Shown piece by piece: positions 40,860 to 52,807 of a stretch of DNA of 64,000 nucleotides (its first letter is position 1; the number at the start of each line of letters is the position of its first letter). The position numbers were made by a program, and so were the translations under genes. The stretch lies in contig CAXIPT010000005.1 of NCBI GenBank assembly GCA_964030475.1, positions 4,134,650-4,198,649 on the forward strand, written 5' to 3'. The DNA comes from Tethya wilhelma. Lineage: Eukaryota > Porifera > Demospongiae > Tethyida > Tethyidae. The notes below the pieces were generated by a model. The model saw only the letters and a list, made by a program, of their open reading frames with translations, did not search any database and was not told the DNA's origin.

Positions 40860-43721
40860 AACAGCCAAAAATAAAAATCAAGCCACGTCCTATATTGAGC
40901 CACAAGTGTCAAGCTCAAGTGGTGAATGTTGTTCACGAAACTCCTCTGGTGAACAATTCCAACACAAGACAAAGAACACATTTGCCACCCATAACTTCTG
41001 CAAGTCCTGTGGTTGCAGGATTAGAAGTATGTAAGGAAACACAAAAACTAGTGGTATCTGCCTGTAGGACTATTGTGTCTCTGGAGACCAATATTTTAAA
41101 ACTGGAAAACAAGAGAATAGCTTTGAAACAGCATAGAGCACAGGGAACGTTTCCTAAGGATCTATATACAGCTGCCTAAGAAGTCTTTGTTCAAAGATGA
41201 ACAGTCTAAAGTGGACGGTATTCTGGTTGAAGCTATATATAACCTCTCTTTTGTTATAAAGGATGTCTGAAGTCGCCAGGAAGGTCAATGAGCACAAAGC
41301 CCGGATATTGGCAGTAGAGAATGAATTGTTGTCTACTTTCGCTTTATCTCATGACAGACAACTTGGTTTGTTACTTAATGAGAGTGAAGAACAAGTTGCG
41401 ATTATTCATCACAGGTTTTCTTCTAATATTCACTTTTTTCGTAGTCAGCTCTCTGTCTCCAAAGAGAACTCTTTTTTGAAGCTGAAACGCTCAGTCGAAA
41501 AGGAAAAGAAGAAGAATCTTGCAGAGAAAGCAGCTTCCCTAAATACTGATACTGCTCCAGAACCAAGGGTGATGGAGGTAGTCGATCAGAGGCTTCGTCA
41601 GTTGGATCTTATGAACAGTTCGAGAACTTGCAGTTCCAGGTCACGGAGCTCTTCTGTTGCCTCTACTTCTTCACGAAGCTCCTCACACAAGTCTTCAGCC
41701 TGCAGTAGTTCCTCTCGCAGTCCTTCTTTTCATGGATCTAGATAAAAGTCAAAAAAAGTCCAAGTCAAAGGTCAAGAGTAAGAAGTCAGTCCGTTTCTCT
41801 TCCACTGTTGATCCGGTTCCAAAAAAAAACATCAGACCACCACTCTACGTCCCAGGAAGGAAGAGGATAGGGAAGAGGAAGAGGAAGTTCATAACTTCTT
41901 CCCTACGTGGAGTGGTGGGTTGGAATAGACATTTAAATTGTATCCTAATGCTAACTGTAAGTATGTTTTGTTTCAAGTTCTCGTCTCCTGCTGTGCATAA
42001 TTGTACTGATCATGATCTCAGTGTTTCTGAACATTATGTACTTTCATTAGGATTGAATTTCAGCCTAATTATCTTTTTAAGTTGATGCTCAACTAAAACA
42101 TTTTTCTCGATCAGTTCGTATTAAACATTTCTTCAAAGACTGACTCATTGAGTAACAAAGTGTTTTTTCATAACAAGCTCTATATGTTAAATCAGACTGG
42201 GTGCCTCCCTGTGCTCCGGCCTTTATAGAAGTGCCTCTGTTGGCTGTTAGACATGAGCTTCACACTTTATATGACCGTTCATCTGTTTCTCAGTTTGCAT
42301 CCTGAATATTTGCTTCAAAATTGTATCTATCTCGTTCTGACTATCGAGCTTTATCTAAACTACATTCAAAGACTGACATTTTGATACTTCCAGCATAAAT
42401 TATAAAAATTTAGGCCCCACTTTAGTTTGGTCACTAGATTTTGGTATTCTAATGAGGTTTCTCGTCTTCTAAGTGATCGTAAATTTTATAGTGTGGTCTC
42501 TGAAATTCCCTTTTCAGATATGAATTGCAAACTTGTTTCTATTTTAAGTTACTATGGGGGTTGTATTCCACATAAAATGATTCAAAGTCTTTCATTTTTC
42601 AATATGTGGATAATGGTGTTCCAGCTCATTTTAAGCTTACCAAAAGTTCACAAAACCCTATGGTTGGTAGGCCAATTGTTGCTTCCACCAGGTATCTTAC
42701 TACCCCTGCATCTAAGTTTGTGGACTTGACCCTTAGACCACACTTATGTTCATTGCCTTCTTATTTGAAAGATTCTTCTCATCTCATCCGTTCTTTATCC
42801 AGCCTCTCGGTGCCCTCTAATTCATTTTTAGTTACAGCAGATGTTACCTCTCTGTATACCAACATTCCTGTAGCTGATTGTATTGTTGCTGTGGATCTTT
42901 TCTATAGATCTATTGAGGCTACCTCCAAGTACATTAAGGTAACAGAGCTTACTAAATTTGTTCTTCACAATAATTATTTTGAGGCTGAGAATGTTCTATA
43001 TCATCAAGAATGGGGTCTGGCCATGGGCACCCCTCTTGCTGTTTCTGCAGCTATTATTTACATGGCTAGACTGGAGGATAGAGTATTGTCCAATTGATTC
43101 CTCGAACTTCACAAGAGGTTTATTGATGACATTTTGTTCGTTTGGTCTGGGACTCTGGATGATTTATACAGCTTTTATTTGTGTTGAACAATCTTACACC
43201 AATTAACTATTAAGCTGACTAGGAATATTTCTTTAACTCATGTTGATTTTTCGGATATGGTGGTTTCAAGGATCCTATGAATCCTTCCAGGCTTTTGACT
43301 AAACCATATCGGAAGCCGATGAATGGATATTTGTCCTTTTAATTCATATCATCCGCTTCATTCTAAGAAGAGTATCATCAAGGCAGAATTAATTCGCTAT
43401 GTTAGGCTCTCTTCTAACTTTAGAGATTTTCAAGACATCAGAAACAATTTTTTCAATCTCCGGAACAGAGGATATCCTAAGAGGTTCTTGTGTGATATTT
43501 TTAATGAGATCAGTTATTCATCTCAAAGTAAATATCTTGGTGTCAATAGCAAGACAGACCTAAAGGATCACCACATGTATTTTAACACTGTTCGAAACCC
43601 TCTATTTCATGGAGTTGCTTTAAAAGCTTTGTTTTATTCTTATCTTGGACCAGATGTTGTCATTTCTAATGCCTCAACTTTCAATATTGGAAAGTTTTTA
43701 GGGCTGTCTGGTCAACGTTGA
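40860..43721 (+). pseudogene. Penelope-like element, frameshifted, no GIY-YIG seen
   Basis: The N-terminal region (about 40870-41179 and 41263-41745) has a coiled coil and a Ser/Arg-rich stretch (SSRSRSSSVASTSS), then a basic section to about 41930. The reverse transcriptase follows in shifted frames: NPMVGRPIVASTRYLTTPAS, motif A DVTSLYTNIP, motif B GLAMGTPLAVSAA (42606-43097), then motif C RFIDDILFVW in another frame at about 43113. Next comes the PLE thumb signature YHPLHSKKSIIKAELIRYVR and NRGYPKRFLCDIFNEI (43323-43721). The motif set and order match Penelope-like reverse transcriptases rather than LINE or LTR types. Several frame changes and internal stops show it is inactive. The C-terminal GIY-YIG nuclease of canonical Penelope elements does not follow, and no N-terminal one was recognised. 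Confidence 0.8.
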
Positions 43722-43733
43722 TCAGACAGCCCT
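43700..43733. repeat. 34-bp near-perfect palindrome over the PLE stop codon
   Basis: AGGGCTGTCTG and CAGACAGCCCT flank GTCAACGTTGAT, itself palindromic but for one pair. The TGA at 43719-43721 that ends the reverse-transcriptase frame sits inside it. In RNA it would form a strong hairpin at the 3' end of the coding region. Confidence 0.9.
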
Positions 43734-43869
43734 ATGTTTTTTGCTTTTTTGTTTTATTGTGCCTTGATTGTGTTTGGTGTTCGTACTATTGTTCTTTTGT
43801 TATGGTACGCTTCAAGGTATTCTATATTCTTGTATTTATAATAATAAAAAAAGCCATGTTCTCACTGAT

Positions 43870-43932
43870 GTTTTATTCCTGACGAGTCCAACACTATGGA
43901 CGAAAAGCTTATAGAATCTGATAGAATAGAAT
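43870..43932 (+). ncRNA. hammerhead-ribozyme-like core in the 3' region of the Penelope-like element
   Basis: CTGACGAG (43879-43886) and CGAAA (43901-43905) enclose a 4-bp stem II, GTCC at 43886-43889 with GGAC at 43898-43901, closed by an 8-nt loop. All invariant core bases (CUGANGA and GAA) are present. GTTTTATTC just before the core can pair with GAATAGAAT at 43924-43932 as stem I over nine pairs, two of them G-T. This predicts cleavage after ATA at 43923, an allowed NUH triplet. Stem III between 905 and 922 does not pair well, so this copy may be degenerate or need a dimer. Penelope-like elements are known to carry hammerheads in their terminal repeats. Confidence 0.6.
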
Positions 43933-43973
43933 CCGGCTGAATTTTACAACATTTCAGTGCTCCAAGCTAAATG

Positions 43974-44490
43974 ATAGGGTGTCCAACGTCAAATTTCAAG
44001 AGCAGCAAATTGAAGTCGTTGTTATATAGTTATATGTGTAGACCTACTATAGGTAAACTGAAAAATATATGGTTTGATGTAATCATGCATGCATTGTTTT
44101 CCTTCGCGAGGCATTTCAATAAAACACAAATTCGCAAAATAATGGTCACGTGACCAGAATATAGTATGCGTATGTATGCGTGCACGTACACCGCGTGCTA
44201 TTGCCACATTTGTCACAAGCAGTAAGAATCTTGCAAACACTCATAAAAAGAGAACATTGCTTACAGCCAGGCCTCATCAAATTTGCTGTTGTAGTGGACC
44301 TAGTATGGCATTTCGGTCGCATGACCATCATTTGCGAATTTGTGTTTTTAGTGAAATGCCTCGCAAAGGAAAACAATGTGTGATTGTATCAAACCAGATA
44401 TATTTTTCGGTTGACCTATAGTAGGTCTACACAAATAACTAGCAATGACTTCAATTTGCTGCTCTTGAAATTTGACGTCGGACATCCTAT
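43974..44490. mobile_element. 517-bp foldback element inserted in copy B
   Basis: Arms of about 200 bp begin ATAGGGTGTCCAACGTCAAA and end with the close inverse (GTCGGACATCCTAT). The arms share TCAAGAGCAGCAAATTGAAG, TGTGTAGACCTACTATAGG and GCGAGGCATTTCA blocks. Non-coding. Confidence 0.85.
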
Positions 44491-44717
44491 AAAAGAGCAA
44501 ATTATTGAATTTTGTGTTTATCATTGCATTACTTCCAAACCATTTGGGCTAAAGAAAAATTGTTGGTATGTATGTTTAGAGTAATCACTTGTGGTTGACT
44601 AATGTAGGGAAAAAAACTTTTGGGATAAATCTCGCAAACTACTGTGAGTCAAGAGCCCAGATTTTATAGAGATAGATGTTGCAGTGATGATTGTATGGAC
44701 CAAATAAGTAATATTTG

Positions 44718-44930
44718 TACTATGAGTATCTAATGTGTATGGTAAAACCATACACACTAGATACTCATAGTACAGATGACTTGTACCATAGTGGTCACTA
44801 AATAAACTCAGCTAATGTACCCTAGGGTAAAGCTTGCTCTAGAGTTACTACTGGTGGTTAGCCAGTGTACATGGGATATGTAAACTTAGGCGGTACCTTT
44901 GAAGTAAGACCTAACTATGGTACAAGAACT
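44718..44930. mobile_element. foldback insertion with a 25-bp hairpin
   Basis: TACTATGAGTATCTAATGTG (from 44718) pairs with CACACTAGATACTCATAGTA (to 44772) around a 5-nt loop with one mismatch. A second pair, CTTGTACCATAGT near 44778 and ACTATGGTACAAG near 44917, encloses the rest. The insertion is absent from copy A, where GACCAAACAAGG runs straight on. Confidence 0.7.
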
Positions 44931-45344
44931 CTTGACTCTAATGTATAACAGAAAAACACTTGCATAAATGCAAATATTTAGCAAATTTTAGTGTAAAAAC
45001 TTTTGGGATCAATATCAACTTTTAACTGGGAGTTAAGGTCCCAAATTATACATTATTTACATTGAGTACTAAATGTTCAAACTGTGTACAAACTTTGATA
45101 ACAAAAGCTCATAGTTTGTCAAGAATGCACTGTTTTGTTTAGTAAAAGACCGTTTTTTGCAGCATTCTGCAGATTTATGGCTTTGCAAAAATAACTGCTA
45201 TGATAGGGTCAAACTTGAAATTATGAAATTGCTCAAAAACAGCATATCACTACTTCTTGACATAAGATTTAGTAGTTTTATGCAGTTTTGACAGCTTTTA
45301 AAGCTTTTTAAAAAAAATTACTCTTTTAGCTCGGAGCACTGTAT

Positions 45345-45440
45345 GTGGTCCACAAGTTTCCATGGAAAACCAAATCCTCTCAAATTATTTAGTGTAAGGG
45401 GGTTGTGTGAAATTGGATAGCTAATTCTACACATTATGAA
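45345..45440. repeat. direct repeat, partner at 49222-49312
   Basis: GGTCCACAAGTTTCCATGG and the following 70 bp (AGTGTAAGGGGGTTGTGT) recur with few changes at 49222-49312. The pair brackets the 45.5-49.2 kb foldback region. Confidence 0.85.
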
Positions 45441-45527
45441 AACGTCCAGCTATATGTAATAAAAGTAATATTGTAGCCACTAAAGTATTCTAGTGGTATG
45501 GCCATGCCAGGAATTGATATAAGGGGG

Positions 45528-45532
<5 letters not shown>

Positions 45533-45556
<24 letters not shown>
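45533..45556. repeat. (TG)n microsatellite
   Basis: A run of about 12 TG units directly before GGATAGGGTGACT. The surrounding CATGCCAGGAATTGATATA segment recurs without the TG run at about 46827-46870. Confidence 0.9.
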
Positions 45557-45558
<2 letters not shown>

Positions 45559-45570
45559 GATAGGGTGACT

Positions 45571-46744
45571 ATTAGAAATGATTGGTACCTTTACTACATA
45601 GTGTTTACAACCCTAATTAACCCTAATTAAGGGTTGAAAGCATGGAAAAACCTTTGATCTTTTACCACCCACCAGGGTGTAACCAGCCCCTTTTTTACAG
45701 TGTACAGTGTTCCAAATGAAGAGAGCAAACTTTTTAATCTTGCTCTAATTTATACCCAATCGAAAATGGAGCTGAATTTCACACAAAATTTCACTATTTA
45801 AGCATTCATCTACTGTTAAAATACTTTAGCTGTCTGTAGCCAGCAGGTTTGGCCAAGTTTAGTATAGCAGTAGTACATTCTTAGCACCATTTTGATGACA
45901 TCACAATGAAAAAATGACATTTTACTACAAGGTATTATGTAATAGCAGCTGCACATTATTATAGTAAACATGTTGTGGTTAATGACATCAGTTAACTGCC
46001 CACTACACTTATGACATCACTTTACATCATCAAAATGGCTGTATTGCAGGCAAACTACTTTCCTTCAACTTAAACAGAGTGTGCATAAAGCTCAACTTTT
46101 ACATTCATCAATAAACTACTAACATGCATGTCTACTATCTTTTTTTGAAATAATCAGAGCTTAACTCACAAGATTGTGAAATAAATGCTAAAAACTTTTA
46201 CCCCTCTAAAACTTTTGAGTTAAGAACTCATACTTACTGTAAATATGCAGTTCAGGGGGTATTATCATGGAATGAAAATCCAGAGCTTAACTCCAAGGTT
46301 TGTAGAAGAAAAATGCTAAAAACTTTTAAAAAATCACCTCAATAAAAGAACCCATACAGCTGCAGAGGTGTCACATGATAGCCCGCCCATCTTTTAATAA
46401 ATTCTCCAGTAATTAAATTATCTTATTATATTATGTAGGACCCAACCCTACTTAGCATTGATAGGTTAAGTGGCAAATAACCCTAATTCAAAAAGTTTGC
46501 TCTCTTCATTTGGAACACTGTAAACGGCAGAATTATAATAGTTCCTAAGAAAGAACTAATTATTTTTCAGCAGTATGTATAAAGGTTAGCTCAACCCTTT
46601 AAGGCTTACTTTCTGGTTCTCCTTGCTCCTTTACTGATAAGATACTGGCTACACCCTTGTGGGTGGTAAAAGATCAAAGGTTTCCATGCTTTCAACCATT
46701 AGAGTTGTAAACACTAAGTATAGTAAAGGTACCAATCATTTCTA
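45571..46744. mobile_element. 1.17-kb foldback element
   Basis: The left arm (ATTAGAAATGATTGGTACC... GGTTGAAAGCATGGAAA... GATCTTTTACCACCCACC, then GTTCCAAATGAAGAGAGCAA) is mirrored at 46490-46744. The CATGCCAGG(A/G)ATTGATATA segments outside it on both sides (45508 and 46827) are direct repeats. No coding sequence. Confidence 0.75.
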
Positions 46745-46870
46745 ACAGTGTAATGTCTTTAAGCAGTATAAAAATGACAAGAGCTAAAACCTCAACATAA
46801 TGTGTGCACTTCAATCAGTGACACCATGCCAGGGATTGATATAGGGGGGAGGGGTGTGTGGATAGGGTGG

Positions 46871-47327
46871 CTAGCCACCCACCCAGCTCTGCTAGTGATA
46901 ATACAAAATTGACTTGCTTTGGTACAGTTAGTACTGAAAATTTAAGAACATAAGTGTAACTTAGTCATAGCTAGAAAATGCATGATGGTAAGCACAATCC
47001 TTTGAGTAAAATGTTCACAGAATAATTATTGGAAAATTGATTAATTTGATTAATAATTGGAGATACTTACTTCGTATCTATCTCCATGCCATAGTATTCC
47101 CCCACACAAAAATTCTGGATCAGTGCCTGCATGGATCTAAATATTGCATATTTATATAAAATACAATTTTTAAAAATGGATTTTTTAAGCCATTTCTCAT
47201 GATAACTTGTATGGCATAATTATGACAGGGACTATACCTCACTATAGTTGCAATAAGGATTCTTTAAATCTAATACAGCTATAGTCAGGTTACATGTATA
47301 GTAAGGTATATGATCATATTACTCATG
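46871..47327. other. non-coding spacer
   Basis: AT-rich. No feature recognised. Confidence 0.4.
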
Positions 47328-49211
47328 GGTCATTCCATTTCAATTCAACACCAATTCACAGGTGACCACCTTGAAATTCCACTAAACTTGGTACAGTTGT
47401 AGTGTGTAATAAGACATTATTCAGAATTAAATATTTTAGGCCCTCTACCTCTATGGCTTCTGAGTAATGGGCATCCAAAAATCAACCTTTTTCGGAGATT
47501 TTGCTCTACACCTTAGCTTTGATACAGCCATAACTTTCTCATTGAGCTTTGATAGGACAAATGTTCAGTACCATCATGTTGCCCATTAAATTTCCTTTCA
47601 GATGAATATTATATGGCTTCATCCGATCAAGTAGTCGGAGAACTACTATTACTTAAATTTGACCTATGACCTTTCTGAAAAAGTGCTGACTCAATTTTTT
47701 TTATTTTCAAACATAGGTATTAAACTACTGTTTGACCAAGTTTAGTTATGGGGTCTCAATGGACTCAACTACTAAGTGACAAGAGACTGTTAGGGCTACA
47801 CGCAAAAGTTACTAAATTCATTCTGAACAAACTATAATACAGTAGAACCTCGATTATCCGAACACCTCGGGGCACAGCCTAACTTCAAGCATTCGGAAAA
47901 CCGAATTTGTTCGGATAACTGAAGCAATAAAATTACGCTTGTTTTTACCCCTCTAACAGTAACCACGATAGTTTTACTAGCTCTTTAGCATCTCAGAACA
48001 CTGGTAGATTGTATTTTCTTCGATCAAACTTGAATAATAGCGATCGCGTGCACGATTACGTAAGCTTCAAGCTCGAAAAGAGGGCAGAGTCCGTTCAGAT
48101 TTGTTCTAATTAACCGAAATTTGGTCTTCCAGCTCTGTTTGGATAATCAAGGGTTCGGATAAGCAAGGTTCGGATAATCGAGGTTCTACTGTACTTGTTA
48201 CTTGGACTATAGAACACCTACTCTGCTCAAATTATGGTACTCCCCATCCCACTCCCATTTGGGTGGGGCCATATCCCTCGTGGATCCCTCAATCCCCCAT
48301 TCTACACTCAAGCTGGCCATGCATGGGATCCAGCTCCCCCATCCTGTAGTTAGGTATCAATAACATGTGTGTTTCAACTCAGTAAAAAGATTTTTTTTCC
48401 CCCCAAAAAGGTACATTTCTAATTTAAACGGGCTTGTTGGGTTATGAAGATGCAACAAAATTAGCCAAAAATTAATTTCATTTAGCTTACAGGCAAAACT
48501 TAACCAAGAACTAATTAATTAATGTAATGGGATTAATTGCAATATGCAGAGATATGTAATGCAGACAAATATAAAAATGAGACAACACTATCAGATTTAC
48601 AAGTCCAAAGATTTTATACACTCTAACAATTAGGGAACAGAAAAGGGTGGTTTGGAAGGTGGGGCCGATTAAGGGATCTATAAGGGATAGGATTAAGGTT
48701 GAGAGGGGCATAATTTAAGTACCACCTAACAGCCTCCCATCACTTATTAATATCTATTTTCCCAGCCCATTGAGACCCCACAATGAAACTTGGTCAAACA
48801 GTAGTTTAATACCTAAGAATGCATGGTAATGTTTGAAAATAAAAAAAATTGAGTCAGCACTTTTTCAGAAAATCATAGGTCAAATTTAAGTAATAGTAGT
48901 TCTCCGACTACTTGATTGGATGAAGCCATACAATATTCATCTTAAAGGAAATTTTATGGGCAACATGATGGTACTAAACATTTGTCTTAAAAAGCTCTAT
49001 TAGAAAGTTATGGCTGTATCAAACCTAAGGTGTAGAGCAAAATCTTCGAAAAAAGTTGATTTTGGATGCCCATTACTCAGAAGCCATTAAAGTAGAGGGC
49101 CTAATATTTAATTCTGAATAATGCCTTATTACACACTACAACTGTACCAAGTTTGGTGGAATTTCAAGGAGGTCACCCGCAAAATGTTGTTGAATTGAAA
49201 TGGAATCACCC
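47328..49211. mobile_element. 1.88-kb foldback element, GGGTCATTCCATTTC ends
   Basis: Arms of about 440 bp: 47328-47775 and the inverse at 48770-49211. They begin GGGTCATTCCATTTCAATTC and end with its inverse. They share blocks such as CTGAGTAATGGGCATCCAAA and AAGTAGTCGGAGAACTACTA. TCAT on both outer sides may be a 4-bp target duplication. The spacer carries a pogo-type MITE (47840-48191) and unrelated sequence. No transposase. Confidence 0.85.
47840..48191. mobile_element. 352-bp pogo/Tigger-type MITE
   Basis: The ends CAGTAGAACCTCGATTATCC and the exact-type inverse GGATAATCGAGGTTCTACTG are the well-known Tigger/pogo terminal sequence. TA flanks both ends. The interior is non-coding. It is inside the spacer of a larger foldback and so is younger than it. 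Confidence 0.9.
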
Positions 49212-49221
49212 TCATTGATCA

Positions 49222-49312
49222 TAAGGTCCACAAGTTTCCATGGAAAACCAAATCCTCTCAAATTATTTAGTGTAAGGGGGTTGTGTCAAATTGGATAGAT
49301 AATTCTACGCAT
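49222..49312. repeat. direct repeat, partner of 45345-45440
   Basis: Near-identical to 45345-45440, with a few substitutions. See that entry. Confidence 0.85.
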
Positions 49313-51383
49313 TTGTGTAGTAATGTAACAAAAGTAATATAACCATTAAAGTATTCAGTAACAGTTGCTAGAGAAGCAGAAATTCTGAACAAAACTATCA
49401 CAAATTGAGCCAACTCTGAGTCTCTTACAGTAAAAATTCTTTTCTATTAAGCATTCTTTAATGCTCAGTATAAATTCTATTTTATATAAACGGCCATAAA
49501 ACAAAAGCTATAGAAAGCTGTCTGCTATGTATTATGTGTAGTCCAAAGATCTTTTTCGACCTATTCACATTGTGTGCAAATGCATGCCCATTAGCACATT
49601 TCATAGACTTTGTAGAAACTGACTGTAGTCTCTGATCAGCTATTATTATACCGCAGAGACAGGCCAGCAAATAAGAATTACTGATGCATGGCATTAAAGA
49701 AACAAATATTATATATAGTCATGTGCTCAACATGACATAACCCTATTAACCTTTTCTTCAGCTTTTATGTACTGCCTATTCCTTTAATAACAGGAAGTAA
49801 AAATTTCATAAAATTAGCAGTGTAGTGTGGTGAAAGGAAGAAAATAAGGCTGGGACTTTCTGCACATGACTACACTTTATCAATGATTATCAGTCTCCAT
49901 CACATGCTCATTAATCCTCGGCAAAAACAGCAGGTCTAAGCTGAAAATTATGGGCATAAGCATAAAGTACTGTGTTTAATCTAATTTCGATTTGTTTTTC
50001 AGAAGCTAAAAGCTTATAATATTTCCTGAGCTATGCCAAGATTTTCAGTTTGAGCGATCGCTTGAGCGGCCATTTTGGCTATGTGCCCCACCTACTAGCA
50101 CTATATATGTATACCGAATATCGAATTATAGATAATGGAGGCTATGGCCGCACTTTGCTAGAACAACAGTGGAAGTCTGAGATAGCGATACCGGCATGGC
50201 TGTGGTATAAACGCTTGGACGCAACAGAGTATCTCTATAGTCCAAGCGCTTGTATTTTTGCAAACTACACAGCAATCTAGCCTACTCTTGATATGATGAT
50301 TGCCGCATTTGCGGGTGACGTTGGCTAAGTAGCAACAATACAGTCTACATGCTGTATTGCATGCCTAGATTCTGTAATATCATTTTAATGCTTGGATTCA
50401 CTAAGTGAACTGTTCATCTTTGGGTTGTGCACCATGTATATGGTACAATTTATGTTGCTATAGTACAACATCATACAAGCATGATCATGAATTGAAATTC
50501 TGATTCCAATTAAGTCATGAATTATTCAAATAAATTAGAAGGTATGCAGGTAAGAGCTTGGGAATAGTAAAAAATGAAGTAGTTATGTGCCAAAATTTAA
50601 AGTCCCAGCCTACAGCACTGCCCATTCCTACACTGCTAACTTGTATGAAATTTTACTACTTGTTCATTGACTTTTTACAACACTAAGGTGCTCAATTGCA
50701 ATGAAATATAAGCTATCAGAGACTGGTCAGTCTCTACAAAAAATAGCTTTCAAGTACATTGGATGGGCATGTGCATTGTATGCATGCAAACCACATGGTC
50801 TGTTGATGACCTTTACCTATGTCAAGATAGTTACATTCAGTATGATCAGCTGGGCTACACACACATTGACAATTACAATAATATTATGGGGAGTTGCCGA
50901 AAACAAAATCAATTTTATACTTGTATGATAGTAACTGCCTGGTTTCTGTGAACAGAAGTTATAAACATGCTTATTTTCCACAAAGACTTTCTAGCTAAAG
51001 AATCTTCAAGGGTTATCTAGCCACAAATTTACTAGTGTACTAAGTAATGGTTTCTAGAGAACCAGAAAGTAAATTTACTTAATATGTTGCATCATTAGCT
51101 GCATGAATCTGAATAGAATGCATCCATATAATAATATCCAAATTTAAGGGTGCTTCACACACACTTTTGGCGCTAGGGTGTATATCTCAAAACCTACTGT
51201 AGCTATTTACATGAAACAAAGACCAGTTTGTTCGCATTATTGAGCTTAGTTTAATCAACTTATTTCAAGCACTCTATAGGTATAATCATGGTTGAACTAC
51301 AGATACAGAAAGTTTGAACCTTCAAAACAATACTTTTTACTTTGTGTTTACTACTAGAAACTCAAATTTTGTGTGCATGCTTA
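49313..51383. other. non-coding region
   Basis: No gene was recognised. A partial arm of the AATGGGCAGTGC MITE family lies at about 50605-50690. Short open frames here lack similarity and splice support. Confidence 0.4.
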
Positions 51384-51566
51384 TGTAATGGCCAGGGTCT
51401 GAGGCTGCATGCACATGTGAGTGCTGCTAGCTATGGCCACTTGTCTAAGAACTGGTGATTTCAGACTGAAGACATTTCATATCTGGCTCTTTATTCACAG
51501 CAAAAGTAACAACTGCATGAACATACATATAATACTGAATATTCATACAACAATTTCTATTAGTCA
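51384..51566 (-). repeat. element 1 3' LTR
   Basis: It shares TAATGGCCAGGGTCTGAGG, TGCTAGCTATGGCCACTTGT and CATTTCATATCTGGCTCTTT with 61521-61719. The minus-strand start TGACTAATAG is preceded by a short purine run (AAGGGGAA) that can serve as polypurine tract. Confidence 0.8.
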
Positions 51567-51698
51567 CTACAATTCCCCTTGCTGAGATAGTTGCTCGTCC
51601 TCGAGTCACAAACAAGTATATAGAATATAGATAATCATTAATTTATGTTCACAGTCAGGCTTCATGAGATTCAGGGACAGCTTGCTGAGCTGCTGCTG

Positions 51699-52720
51699 TC
51701 ATACTGTAAGTGATTGGTCTATTGGTCTGTTGAGGCCGAATGCTGCGGTCTTCCTGCAAAGGAGTCTTTCTTTTGTGTTCTTCCTTCTCTTTCCAGTTGC
51801 ACCACACCAAGATGTGTCAGGTAACTCAGGGTAGTACGGTCGAACACATTCTAGTGAGACAAAGATTGCTTCTGCTTCAGGTTTATCCACTGGTCGACCT
51901 GCACATTGTTTGGTGTAGCCGACAGTACCCGATAGGGCCCAAAAAATGGTCTAGCAAGCTTTGCCTTTCACTTCTCCTGGCATGTACACCATTACTTTGT
52001 CTCATTTGTTGCACTTAGTTTCTTTGGAGTGCTTGTCGTAGTGGTATTTCTGTCTTTCTTGGGCTACCTTAATGTTTTCCTGGGCACTTCTCCAGGCTTG
52101 TGATAATCCTAGTGTTACAGCCATGCGGAAATCATCAGGAAAGATGACATAAGGACTTCTGATCATGAGAACATTTTCTGAGGGGAGTCATGGATCCTTA
52201 CCGTAAAGATGATAGAATGGATATTCACATGTAGATTCCTGCTCGATACACAAACAGGAGGAACGGTAGCTGGGTGTCCCAGCCGCTTTCATTTTCCTCT
52301 GCACATTTTGTAATCATGTGGAAGAGTGTGCCGTTAAAATGCTCAATGAGTCCATCTGTTTGGGGGTAATAGCCAGAAGTATTCACCTTCTTGATATGAC
52401 TTACAGGACAACTTCGAACAGGAAGTTTGGTCCTCAGTCAGACAGGAATTCTTGGGGGGCACCATGTCTACTAATGATCTCTTCAAACAATAACTGTGCA
52501 ATTGTTGCGGCAGTTTGGTTTGGCACCGCAAATGCCTCCACCCACTTAGTGAGGTAGTCAAGAAATACTATGACATAACAGGTACCACTTGATGTCAAAG
52601 GAAGTTGTAAAACATCAACTCCAACCCTATGAAAGGGACCACCAACCTCGTACAGCTGCTCACATTCCCTTCCACCAATAGCTTCTTCTGAGGAGGCTGT
52701 AGATCTTCTTCAGACCGGCA
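51699..52720 (-). pseudogene. element 1 integrase remnant
   Basis: On the minus strand, in several frames, segments match the H2C2/rve integrase of Ty3/gypsy elements: a GGPFHRVGVDVLQLP-like start near 52650, TKWVEAFAVPNQTA near 52545, a SDQG-like region near 52440 (frameshifted), PQTDGLIEHFNGTL near 52350, and a C-terminal extension to 51699. At least three frame changes are needed. The catalytic acidic residues cannot all be placed in one frame. Confidence 0.65.
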
Positions 52721-52807
52721 AACCGTCCAGAATGAGCTTCATCAAGGCGAGTCGACTATAGACACTTTGGCACCACTATCCTTCGTTGGCTAGGATCAAT
52801 TGGGTTC

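Larger units (their letters stand above)
43955..45341. mobile_element. non-autonomous hAT-like repeat, copy B
   Basis: The ends are CAGTGCTCCAAGCTAAA and the inverse of CAGTGCTCCGAGCTAAAAG. It is homologous to copy A at 8562-12218 over several hundred bases. It is itself interrupted by foldbacks at 43974-44490 and about 44712-44932, neither present in copy A at those places. No clear target duplication. Confidence 0.75.
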
